This document shows positions 1 through 7,516 of a DNA stretch of 16,517 nucleotides, piece after piece; positions within the stretch are counted from its first letter, which is position 1; each line of letters opens with the position of its first letter. This DNA comes from Nitrosomonadaceae bacterium (GTDB taxonomy: Bacteria; Pseudomonadota; Gammaproteobacteria; Burkholderiales; Nitrosomonadaceae): NCBI GenBank assembly GCA_024644425.1, contig JAHELA010000017.1:1-16517 (forward strand), in the 5' to 3' direction. Under the pieces are notes generated by a model, which worked only from the letters and a program-made list of their open reading frames with translations, was not told where the DNA came from and made no database searches. Made by a program: the position numbers and the translations under genes.

Positions 1-1
1 C

Positions 2-640
2 GGTCTAGGTTCGCCGACTGCAATGTATCTTGCGGCTAGTGGTATTGGTAATCTTATAATTTGTGACAATGATGATGTCGACCTCACTAACCTTCAGAGA
101 CAGGTCATTCATAGTAGCAAGGACATTGGAATACCGAAAGTCCATTCTGCCTCTCAATCGATTACAGACATTAATCCTGAAGTAAATGTTGTCACAATTC
201 AGGAGCATGTGGATGCAGAAAGACTGTTGCAACTAGTAAAGCAAGCTGATGTGGTATTAGATGCCAGTGACAATTTCAATACTCGTCATGCAATAAACCA
301 AGCCTGCGTCACTCACAAAAAACCACTTGTATCTGGTGCAGTCATCCGCTTTGAGGGACAAGTAGCTGTATTCAATTTAAGCGACACAAACAGCCCCTGC
401 TATCATTGCTTATTTCCAAAAAATGGTGATAATGAAGACACACGTTGTGCGCTTATGGGTGTATTTGCACCATTGGTAGGAATTATTGGTTGTATACAGG
501 CTTCTGAAGCAATTAAGATTTTACTTAAAATAGAAAACCCTTTAAATGGTCGCCTACTTTTGCTTGATGGATTATCTATGGAATGGCGTACAGTTAGACT
601 AAATAAAGATCCGGCATGCGTAGTATGTGGTATAGGTTGA
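2..640 (+). CDS. moeB: MoeB/ThiF-family adenylyltransferase (5' partial)
   Basis: This is an E1-like enzyme that adenylates the C-terminal glycine of a small sulfur-carrier protein (MoaD for MoeB, ThiS for ThiF) in molybdopterin or thiamine synthesis. The frame is open from base 2, so the 5' end lies outside the window; the first residues, GLGSP, are the end of the glycine-rich ATP loop, and the ATG at 23 is internal. Numbering from that Met: the nucleotide-binding DLTNLQRQ is at 20-27, the catalytic Asp of DASDN at 83, and zinc-binding CxxC pairs at 126/129 and 199/202. A conserved-position Cys is at 142, before GVFAPLVGIIG. About 212 residues are visible; roughly 35 are missing if the protein has the usual length near 250. 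MoeB fits better than ThiF from the GVxAPL-GxIG segment, but the two are hard to separate without the partner gene. The gene converges on argB, with 72 bases between stops and no clear terminator. Confidence 0.8.
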   Translation, partial: GLGSPTAMYLAASGIGNLIICDNDDVDLTNLQRQVIHSSKDIGIPKVHSASQSITDINPEVNVVTIQEHVDAERLLQLVKQADVVLDASDNFNTRHAINQACVTHKKPLVSGAVIRFEGQVAVFNLSDTNSPCYHCLFPKNGDNEDTRCALMGVFAPLVGIIGCIQASEAIKILLKIENPLNGRLLLLDGLSMEWRTVRLNKDPACVVCGIG

Positions 641-712
641 TCTACAATCTAGTTAACAACACTCAGCAAAGAAAAAATTGCCTAAAAATTCACAACTTAA
701 ATACTAGTCAAA

Positions 713-1600
713 CTACTTTTCTGTAATTAACGTCCCAACGCCCTCATCCGTTAATACTTCTAACAACAATGCGTGCTCCACCCTGCCATCAATGATGTGA
801 CAAGACTTGACCCCATTTTTTACTGCCTCTAATGCCGAACCAATTTTTGGTTGCATACCACCATAAATTGTTCCATCAGAGAATAATTCATCTACCTTCT
901 TTGCTGTTAATCCAGTTAGCAGGCCCCCGTCTTTCCCCTGTACACCTGGTATATTACTTAGTAGTATCAATTTCTCTGCATTCAAAATTTCTGCTAGCCT
1001 CCCTGCTACACGATCGGCATTTATATTGTAAGATTCACCGTCTTTACCTACACCTATTGGCGCAATTACCGGAATAAAATCACGCGTGTCAAGTAATGAA
1101 ATTAATGCAGGATCAATACCTTCAATTTCTCCAACCTGTCCAATATCAATCCATTCATCTATATTCTCCCTGTTCTGAACTTGCATCTTTTTTGCGCGAA
1201 TAAAAGACCCGTCTTTACCTGTCAAACCCACTGCATGACCCCCATGATGATTAATAAGGTTAACGATATTCTTATTAACTAATCCGCCTAGCACCATCTC
1301 TACCACATCCATGGTCTCTGTATCAGTTACACGCATGCCTTGAATAAATTCACCTTTTTTCCCGACCCGCTGCAACATATCATCTATTTGGGGTCCACCA
1401 CCATGAACAATAACAGGATTCATTCCTACAAGCTTCAATAAAACCACGTCCCGTGCAAAACTTTGCTTTAGGTTCTCCTCTTTCATAGCACTACCGCCAT
1501 ATTTTATAACAATCGTTTTGCCATGAAAGCGCCTAATATATGGCAGGGCCTCTGCCAATATCTTAACTTTCTCGCCTGATTTTAATGTAGAAGATGGCAT
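713..1600 (-). CDS. argB: N-acetylglutamate kinase
   Basis: ArgB phosphorylates N-acetyl-L-glutamate with ATP, the second step of arginine synthesis, in the cytoplasm. The protein has 295 residues from the ATG at 1600, a normal length. Family motifs are present: phosphate-binding KYGG at 33-36, substrate-binding HGGGPQI at 66-72, NADRVAGRLA in the middle and GMQPKIGSALEAV near the C-terminus. The N-terminal helix before KYGG and the C-terminal pattern HIIDGR-EH-LLE-GVGT are typical of the hexameric, arginine-inhibited form, so feedback inhibition is inferred. The frame also stays open to a TTG at 1612, but I prefer ATG 1600: a GGGAAA ribosome site (1605-1610) precedes it and would lie inside the longer version. 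The gene is 84 bases downstream of czcA in the same direction; that gap holds no clear promoter or terminator, so it may be transcribed alone or by read-through. Confidence 0.95.
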   Translation of the reverse strand: MPSSTLKSGEKVKILAEALPYIRRFHGKTIVIKYGGSAMKEENLKQSFARDVVLLKLVGMNPVIVHGGGPQIDDMLQRVGKKGEFIQGMRVTDTETMDVVEMVLGGLVNKNIVNLINHHGGHAVGLTGKDGSFIRAKKMQVQNRENIDEWIDIGQVGEIEGIDPALISLLDTRDFIPVIAPIGVGKDGESYNINADRVAGRLAEILNAEKLILLSNIPGVQGKDGGLLTGLTAKKVDELFSDGTIYGGMQPKIGSALEAVKNGVKSCHIIDGRVEHALLLEVLTDEGVGTLITEK

Positions 1601-1684
1601 AGTTTTTCCCAATTAATTGCCCATTATTGTACATCGTGATAGATTTCTGTTATTTACATATTTTTTAAGCAAAGTATTCTGTTT

Positions 1685-4600
1685 TTATGATTCATTACTA
1701 GCAGGAATAGGTTTTTCCTCAAACCATCGATATAAGATGGGTAATACTACTAATGTCAATAAGGTTGAGGTGATTAATCCACCAATTACTACAATTGCGA
1801 GTGGTCGTTGTACATCTGATCCAGGACCAGTGGCAAAAAGAAATGGCACTAAACCAAGCATTGCTACAGTAGCTGTCATTAGTACTGGACGAAACCGCTG
1901 CATGCAACCTTGAACAATTGCATTACCCATACTTATATCCTCGCTACGTAGTTTTCTAATCTGTGAAATCAGCACCACCCCGTTCAAAACTGCGATTCCC
2001 CATAAAGCAATAAAACCCACTGTGGCTGGTACAGATAAATACTCTCCAGTGATAAATAAAGCAATCACCCCTCCAATTGAAGAAAATGGTAATACCAAGA
2101 TAATAAGTCCAGCAAGTTTCAGTGAGTGAAGTAACAGATACAATAAAAAGAAAATCCCTACAATAGTAAGTGGCACTATAATCGAAAGTGTTTCCATAGC
2201 GTGTTCCATACTTTCAAATTGTCCGCCCCACTCAAAATAATAACCAGTTGGAAGCTTAACTTCATCCGCTATTCGCTCCTGTATTTCTTCAACAAATCCA
2301 CCTAAATCTCGTCCACTAACGTTTGCCCCAACAACTACACGCCGCTTAGCATCCTCACGAGAAACCTGTGCAGGACCATCAACAACTTTAATATCTGCGA
2401 GCGCATGTAACGGCACTAATGCATTATTGGGAGCACGTAATAAAAGATTTCGAATCGTATCAATATCATTCCGAAACTTTTCAGGAAATCGTAGGGCAAT
2501 TGCAAAACGTCTTTCACCCTCAAATAAATTCGTAATTTCTTTACCGCCAATAGCCGTCTCGATAATTTCATTCACATCTGAAACATTTATACCATGACGA
2601 GCAATGGCGCCACGATTTATTTTAATAGTTAAAGACTGTTGCCCAGAAAGTCGCTCTATGCGAACATCACGCGAACCAGAAATAGATCTGAGGATACGTA
2701 TCACCTGCTCGGATAATCTCCTTAATTTTGATATATCATCACCAAAAATCTTTACTGCGATTTGTGAACGAACACCTGTCACCATCTCATCTACCCGTTC
2801 TGCAATTGGCTGCGATAAAACAATCTGCACACCTGGTAAAACCGATAAGCGATTACGGATTTCTTCATCTATCTCATCTTGCGTTCGTCCAGAATCTCGG
2901 TCTAGGGTAACAATTGGGTCAGATTCATTTGGTCCAACTGGATCTGCTGGCGACTCACCGCGACCTAGCTTAGAGACTACTTTCTTTACCCCTGGAATTT
3001 CTGTAATCATCTTCAATGCCTTTTTCTCCATTTTGATAGATTCATCCAATGATATCGATGCGACACGATTTATCTGGGGAACTAACGATCCTTCTTTCAT
3101 AATTGGTATGAATGATTTTCCGAGAAAGGGATAAAGCACTATTGTCAAACCAAGTAAACTTGCTGCAACCACTATAGTAGTTTTTTCATTTTTTAGTGCT
3201 AAATCTAATATGTACTGATAATTAGTTTTTAGAATAGTGGTAATTTTTGTATTTTGGTCAGCTCTACCGCCTTTTAGAAAATAAGAACACAAAACTGGTG
3301 AAAGGGTCAGTGAGACTAAAAGTGAAATTGCCAATGCAATTGCTATGGTGAACGCTAATGGACTGAATATTTTACCCTCCATACCTTGTAACGTCATTAA
3401 TGGCAGAAATACAAGAATAATAACAAAGATGCCAAAAATTACTGGTACACCTACTTCAGAAACTGCATTAATAATGGTATGTATACGTAGCTGTGATTCA
3501 CTTGTCACTGCGACGTGGCTAAGACGATGATAAACGTTTTCTACCACTACTACGGTAGAATCTACCATTAAGCCAATAGCAATTGCTAATCCCCCTAGAG
3601 ACATTAAGTTTGCTGAGATTCCCTGCTCATTCATGACTATAAATGTGATTAACGGTGTGATGATAAGTGTCATTACAACAATTAAACTGGATCGTACGTC
3701 ACCTAGAAAAACAAACAAAATAAAAACTACCAACAATACTCCCTCTATTAACACCTTGCCCACCGTCCATAACGCAGCATCTACTAGATCAGATCGATCA
3801 TAATAGGGAATAATCTGAAGGCCTCTAGGTAATAAACCAAAATCATTGATCTTAGCTACTTTTTCTTTAACACGACTAACTATCTCTTTAGCATTACCTC
3901 CACGTATCATCATAACGATACCGGATGCAGATTCGGTGTAGTCACCCTTAAGAACAGCACCTTGACGTACTTCGGTTCCAATTTTAACTTTTGCCACATC
4001 ACGTACAAAAATTGGCACACCATCATCCTCTTTAAGCACAATATTTCTGATATCTTCCAGTGTACGAATCAAGCCAACACTACGGATTAAGTACTGCTCA
4101 GTATCTAATGGCAAGATACCACCACTTGCATTAGCATTATTTTTTGCAATAGCTTCCTCAACCTGTCCAAGTGTCAGGTTGTAATGGCGAAGCCTAACGG
4201 GATTAACTAACACTTGGTATTGTTTGACATATCCTCCTTGGGAATTTATTTCCGCAACCCCAGGAATTGATCTTAACATGGGGCGAATCACCCAATCTTG
4301 AATAACACGTCGATCAGTTAACTCCTGCACTGATAGAGCCCTCTTTCCATCGTCAGGATGATCAATAGTATACTGATATACTTCACCCAGACCCGTAGAT
4401 ATTGGTCCAAGAATCGGTATAATACCAGGGGGCATTTTGCTAGTGACCTTAACTAGACGTTCCATTACATTTTGACGTGCAAAGAAAATATCAGTCGTAT
4501 CAGTAAATACTAATGTAATAATCGATAAACCACTCTTGTTCAAAGAACGCATTTCAACCAAACCAGGCAACCCTGTCATTGAAATTTCCAGCGGTACCGT

Positions 4601-4795
4601 TACTAAACGCTCAATTTCCTCTGGGCTCCGGCCCATCGCTTCCGTTGCAACTTGTACTTGCACATTGGTTACATCTGGGAAAGCATCAACTGATAATTGC
4701 TGAGCTGCACGTATGCCAAACCCAACCATGATTAAAGCTACCGCTATAACGACTAATCTCTGCTGAATTGATAAACGTACAATTAGAGCAAGCAC
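1685..4795 (-). CDS. czcA: RND heavy-metal efflux pump, inner-membrane subunit (CzcA family)
   Basis: This is the proton-driven pump of a three-part efflux system. It has 1036 residues, close to the usual 1040-1065. It shows the RND layout: one N-terminal membrane helix (about 12-30), a large periplasmic loop, a helix cluster (about 342-508), a second periplasmic loop, and a final helix cluster. The segment DAFPDVTNVQVQ (37-48) is typical of the metal-exporting branch. The TM4 motif is AIGLMVDSTVVVVEN (406-420): Asp412 and Glu419 are kept, but the first Asp of the CzcA pattern DFGxxxD is Ala406 or its neighbour. The three methionines that bind Cu/Ag in CusA appear as Gln574, Glu624 and Glu670 (my alignment from memory). 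A divalent metal is therefore more likely than Cu(I)/Ag(I), but the substrate is not settled. The start is GTG at 4795, with GGAG (4803-4806) 7 bases upstream; the czcB stop is 4 bases before the GTG. Confidence 0.93.
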   Translation of the reverse strand: MLALIVRLSIQQRLVVIAVALIMVGFGIRAAQQLSVDAFPDVTNVQVQVATEAMGRSPEEIERLVTVPLEISMTGLPGLVEMRSLNKSGLSIITLVFTDTTDIFFARQNVMERLVKVTSKMPPGIIPILGPISTGLGEVYQYTIDHPDDGKRALSVQELTDRRVIQDWVIRPMLRSIPGVAEINSQGGYVKQYQVLVNPVRLRHYNLTLGQVEEAIAKNNANASGGILPLDTEQYLIRSVGLIRTLEDIRNIVLKEDDGVPIFVRDVAKVKIGTEVRQGAVLKGDYTESASGIVMMIRGGNAKEIVSRVKEKVAKINDFGLLPRGLQIIPYYDRSDLVDAALWTVGKVLIEGVLLVVFILFVFLGDVRSSLIVVMTLIITPLITFIVMNEQGISANLMSLGGLAIAIGLMVDSTVVVVENVYHRLSHVAVTSESQLRIHTIINAVSEVGVPVIFGIFVIILVFLPLMTLQGMEGKIFSPLAFTIAIALAISLLVSLTLSPVLCSYFLKGGRADQNTKITTILKTNYQYILDLALKNEKTTIVVAASLLGLTIVLYPFLGKSFIPIMKEGSLVPQINRVASISLDESIKMEKKALKMITEIPGVKKVVSKLGRGESPADPVGPNESDPIVTLDRDSGRTQDEIDEEIRNRLSVLPGVQIVLSQPIAERVDEMVTGVRSQIAVKIFGDDISKLRRLSEQVIRILRSISGSRDVRIERLSGQQSLTIKINRGAIARHGINVSDVNEIIETAIGGKEITNLFEGERRFAIALRFPEKFRNDIDTIRNLLLRAPNNALVPLHALADIKVVDGPAQVSREDAKRRVVVGANVSGRDLGGFVEEIQERIADEVKLPTGYYFEWGGQFESMEHAMETLSIIVPLTIVGIFFLLYLLLHSLKLAGLIILVLPFSSIGGVIALFITGEYLSVPATVGFIALWGIAVLNGVVLISQIRKLRSEDISMGNAIVQGCMQRFRPVLMTATVAMLGLVPFLFATGPGSDVQRPLAIVVIGGLITSTLLTLVVLPILYRWFEEKPIPASNES

Positions 4796-4799
4796 TAAT

Positions 4800-5969
4800 T
4801 TACTCCAAATCTACACGCTTGCGCTCGTTATTTAAATGAAAGGCGCCATCGAGCACAATTTTTCTTTTGGCATCAATCCCTTTTAATACCGGGCGCATAT
4901 TATCTACTGTAGTTCCTAACTCAACGGGAATCATTAGAAAACGATTATCCCCCTGCGAAACATAAACATAATCATGGTTGTCCTCACGCACCACTGCCCC
5001 TTGTGGAACAACCAATTGTTTTCGTGACACGCGCCTAATATACATATCTGCTAGCATAGCAGGCTTTAGCTTATGTCTTTTATTGTCTACCGATGTACGT
5101 ACCATCACTGTTCGGGTTTCAGGATCGACTGTATCTGCGACATATATAATACGACCTGTTAAATGTGCATTATTTAATGCTGGAATGTAAATTTCTACAT
5201 GTTGATCGTCTGCCACCCTACTTGCACTTTGCTCTGGCACATCACCCACTACCCAAACTGAAGATAGATCCGCTATTGTAAATAGCTGATCAGAAGGTCT
5301 CACCACTTGCCCGACTGTTACCTTTCGTTCAATAACAACACCTTTTTGGGATACGGTTATTGCTACAGATGGAAGAATGCGCCCGCGCTTTGCCAAATCA
5401 CTCAATTCATTACTGTTTACCCCTAACAAACGCAATTGATCTGTTGCTGCACTTAATTCAGCACGAAAAACCTGTAGTTCTGATTCTCGGCGTTGAAGCT
5501 CTGCACCGCCGATCACATCAGCCATCAAAAGCTGATGTGCACGTTCTGCTGCACGTTTAGCTAAAGTTGTTTGAGAGTTTGCACGTAAAAAAGCAAGCTG
5601 TGCCTTGGTTAACTCTGGACTAGAAATTTTAGCCAACACAGTACCTGCGTGCACCTTGTCTCCTAACATGGCATTCACTTCTACAATGCGCCCAGTTACA
5701 TTGGCACCTACACGAACAAGTGTACGTTCATCTGCTTCAACGCGGCCTGGTACCCTCAATGTATCCGAAATCTCACGCAATACAGGTAACCCCACATCAA
5801 GATGTTGAGCCATTTCTGGCTTTAGTTTAATACTATATACATTCTCAACTTGAGGCTGCTTATTATCTTCATTCTTAGGAATAGCAATGGACTTATCATT
5901 ATCATTACATCCATTTAGAAATAATGCAGCAAATAAGGTCGTTCTAATAATCAACTCTGTGAATCTCAT
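4800..5969 (-). CDS. czcB: RND efflux periplasmic adaptor lipoprotein (CzcB/CusB family)
   Basis: This membrane-fusion protein joins the CzcA-type pump to the outer-membrane channel. It has 389 residues. The N-terminus is a short hydrophobic segment ending in LNGC, so Cys21 is a likely lipid-modified residue; Asn at -2 is not the commonest lipobox residue. Regions follow in the expected order: a lipoyl-like half from about 82 to 118 (RVGANVTGRIVEVNAMLGD), an alanine-rich alpha-helical hairpin at about 119-190, the second lipoyl-like half at about 202-235 (VTVGQVVRPSDQLF), a beta-barrel to about 310 containing DPETRTVMVR, and a membrane-proximal domain starting at LVVPQGAVV (319-327). No histidine- or methionine-rich metal-binding segment is seen at the N-terminus, unlike some CzcB and CusB proteins. 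The ATG overlaps the TGA of the upstream channel gene (ATGA), and the best upstream purine run is poorly spaced, so translational coupling is likely. Confidence 0.92.
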   Translation of the reverse strand: MRFTELIIRTTLFAALFLNGCNDNDKSIAIPKNEDNKQPQVENVYSIKLKPEMAQHLDVGLPVLREISDTLRVPGRVEADERTLVRVGANVTGRIVEVNAMLGDKVHAGTVLAKISSPELTKAQLAFLRANSQTTLAKRAAERAHQLLMADVIGGAELQRRESELQVFRAELSAATDQLRLLGVNSNELSDLAKRGRILPSVAITVSQKGVVIERKVTVGQVVRPSDQLFTIADLSSVWVVGDVPEQSASRVADDQHVEIYIPALNNAHLTGRIIYVADTVDPETRTVMVRTSVDNKRHKLKPAMLADMYIRRVSRKQLVVPQGAVVREDNHDYVYVSQGDNRFLMIPVELGTTVDNMRPVLKGIDAKRKIVLDGAFHLNNERKRVDLE

Positions 5970-7267
5970 TTGGGAACATGTTCCGTTGGATATAGACCTC
6001 GAAGCCTCTGGATCTCAGCTACAGCAGACTGGAATTCAAAACGAGCCTGCAATAAATCTTTTCGTACACTCCGTACCACACGTTGCGCATCAAGCACATC
6101 AAGCAATCCTCTTTCGCCAAATCGATAGGCTGCTTGAGCAACGCGGAGAGCTGATTCAGCTTGGTTAATAATACCCGTTTCAAACATCTCCACTTTACGT
6201 TTTGCAATTTGCATGCTCTGCCAAGAAGATTCAAGAAGCTGGCTAATTTCAAATCGACGATACTCTAAAGTTTCTCTTACTTGTGCTGACTCTGACATTG
6301 CCTCTGAAATTGGCCCTCGACGACGATTAAACAATGGTATCTCCAAATTTAAGCTGGCTATATTATAGGCAAATTCAGGGTCTTGCAGCCGGCCGAACTT
6401 AAGTTCTAAGGAGGGTAAAACTGCGGCACGTTCTTGATCGGTCTTTAAATTTACGCTATTAAGTTCGGCTTGTAGACGAGAAACATCAGGATTAACAGCC
6501 TGCACTTCTTCACGAAGTTCTTCTAATGAGGGTAATTGCTCGTAATCAAGCAAAGATGCTTTTATCTTAAAGTCTTTTTTCAGCGACCCAGCAGTAAGTT
6601 TGATTAACGCAACTCGTGCCCGCTGTGCGTCTAGAAACGCAGTCTCCTTTCGGCTTTTTGCGGTTAGCACCTCAGCATCTGCTTTAATTAGTTCAAAACG
6701 TGCTGCCTCACCCGAGTCTACACTTACTTTTACGCGCCGCCTTATTTCTTCCATCAAATCAAGAACCCCTGATTCCACATTTGCTATTTCTTGGCGTAAT
6801 AAAAGTTCATATGCACGTACTCGCAATGCTGCTGCTAGATCAGCACGAACCCGATCCAAGCCAGCCTGACTCGCCTCCACTCCTGCTTCAGCTGAGCCAA
6901 TACGGGCAATTCGTAAAAAAGGATTCTCAATACGTTGGCTGATAAATCCTCCATAGCTATTTCCGGTTATTGGTCCTACTGCCCTCGCACGATTATGTCC
7001 TCCCATAAATTCCAATTCCGGATTTGGGTATGCTCCTGCGCTGATAACACCTGCTTCAGCTACCTCCACCTTAGATTGTGCAGCTTTAACCAGTCCGTTG
7101 GACTCTAACCCTAAACGTTGTAGCTCTATAATGGTAAGGTCTAATGTTGGCGTGGTTTTAAAATCTAATTCAGATTCTTCTGCTAGCGTAGATGTATTTA
7201 ATAAGACAAAAATCAATCCAAGGAAAACATGACAAAGAAACACTATTTGTACATGTGTACATTTCAT
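5966..7267 (-). CDS. czcC: Outer-membrane efflux channel (CzcC/TolC family)
   Basis: This is the outer-membrane factor of the efflux system, expected to form a trimeric barrel with a long periplasmic helical tunnel. It has 433 residues. A signal peptide is visible: a hydrophobic stretch from about residue 6 to 24, with likely cleavage after STLA at 29. There is no lipobox Cys at the cleavage site. Two repeats of the outer-membrane efflux domain follow, roughly residues 45-235 and 245-425; the second ends with the hallmark AYRFGERGLLDVLDAQR. The segment SAGAYPNPELEF near residue 75 is typical of the metal-efflux CzcC branch. The gene is first in the operon, before czcB (4-base overlap) and czcA. 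No strong ribosome site precedes the ATG at 7267. No two-component or MerR-type regulator lies next to the operon in this window. Confidence 0.9.
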   Translation of the reverse strand: MKCTHVQIVFLCHVFLGLIFVLLNTSTLAEESELDFKTTPTLDLTIIELQRLGLESNGLVKAAQSKVEVAEAGVISAGAYPNPELEFMGGHNRARAVGPITGNSYGGFISQRIENPFLRIARIGSAEAGVEASQAGLDRVRADLAAALRVRAYELLLRQEIANVESGVLDLMEEIRRRVKVSVDSGEAARFELIKADAEVLTAKSRKETAFLDAQRARVALIKLTAGSLKKDFKIKASLLDYEQLPSLEELREEVQAVNPDVSRLQAELNSVNLKTDQERAAVLPSLELKFGRLQDPEFAYNIASLNLEIPLFNRRRGPISEAMSESAQVRETLEYRRFEISQLLESSWQSMQIAKRKVEMFETGIINQAESALRVAQAAYRFGERGLLDVLDAQRVVRSVRKDLLQARFEFQSAVAEIQRLRGLYPTEHVPK

Positions 7268-7359
7268 GTTTTAAGCGATATGCTGGTGATGTAACTATGA
7301 TTGTGTATCAGCAACATAAGAAAGGGCAAATTCTATGGTTATAGTTCTAAATTCTTAAA

Positions 7360-7376
7360 GGTATCTATACTATACC
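7360..7376. promoter_or_regulatory. Inverted repeat upstream of czcC (possible operator)
   Basis: The 17-base element GGTATCTATACTATACC has 5-bp arms (GGTAT/ATACC) around 7 bases. It lies 93 bases before the czcC start, in the only intergenic space that could carry the efflux promoter. I could not place a convincing -35/-10 pair next to it. In AT-rich DNA an arm this short can occur by chance. Confidence 0.25.
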
Positions 7377-7434
7377 AAGAATCAAGTACTTTAATATTTA
7401 CTTCAATAAGCCTATATCATAGCTTCTGCTACAG

Positions 7435-7465
7435 AAAAAGGTGCCTTCTACGGGATAGCGTAGAA
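7435..7465 (-). terminator. Weak intrinsic terminator candidate after htpG
   Basis: Read on the minus strand, a perfect 7-bp stem (TTCTACG/CGTAGAA, at 7459-7465 and 7446-7452) closes a 6-base loop. It begins 52 bases after the htpG stop. A run of five T follows the stem after seven bases rather than directly, and the stem has only 3 G-C pairs, so termination may be incomplete. Confidence 0.35.
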
Positions 7466-7516
7466 ATAATTAAATATTAGCATAATACACATTATCGTAT
7501 ATTGTGCGATACTCGC

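Noticed and set aside
641..712. Possible bidirectional terminator between the convergent moeB and argB genes
   Set aside because: I searched the 72 bases by eye and found no stem longer than a few pairs next to a T-run.
1601..1684. Promoter for argB in the czcA-argB gap
   Set aside because: TACAAT resembles a -10 box, but no acceptable -35 lies 16-18 bases upstream.
2604..3134. A 176-codon plus-strand open frame opposite czcA
   Set aside because: It lies wholly inside the intact czcA gene on the other strand and its Ser/Arg/Thr-rich product resembles no known protein; it is a shadow of the real frame.
5887..6168. A plus-strand frame across the czcC/czcB junction
   Set aside because: Both real genes are complete and recognisable here; the opposite-strand product has no family features.
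7297..7344. A 15-codon plus-strand frame (ATG to TAG) divergent from czcC
   Set aside because: It is very short, lacks a well-placed ribosome site and has no recognisable feature; chance is the simplest explanation.
7493..7511. Inverted repeat TATCG-N9-CGATA just after the htpG stop
   Set aside because: The stem is only 5 bp, AT-rich and has no T-run, too weak to call a terminator or operator.
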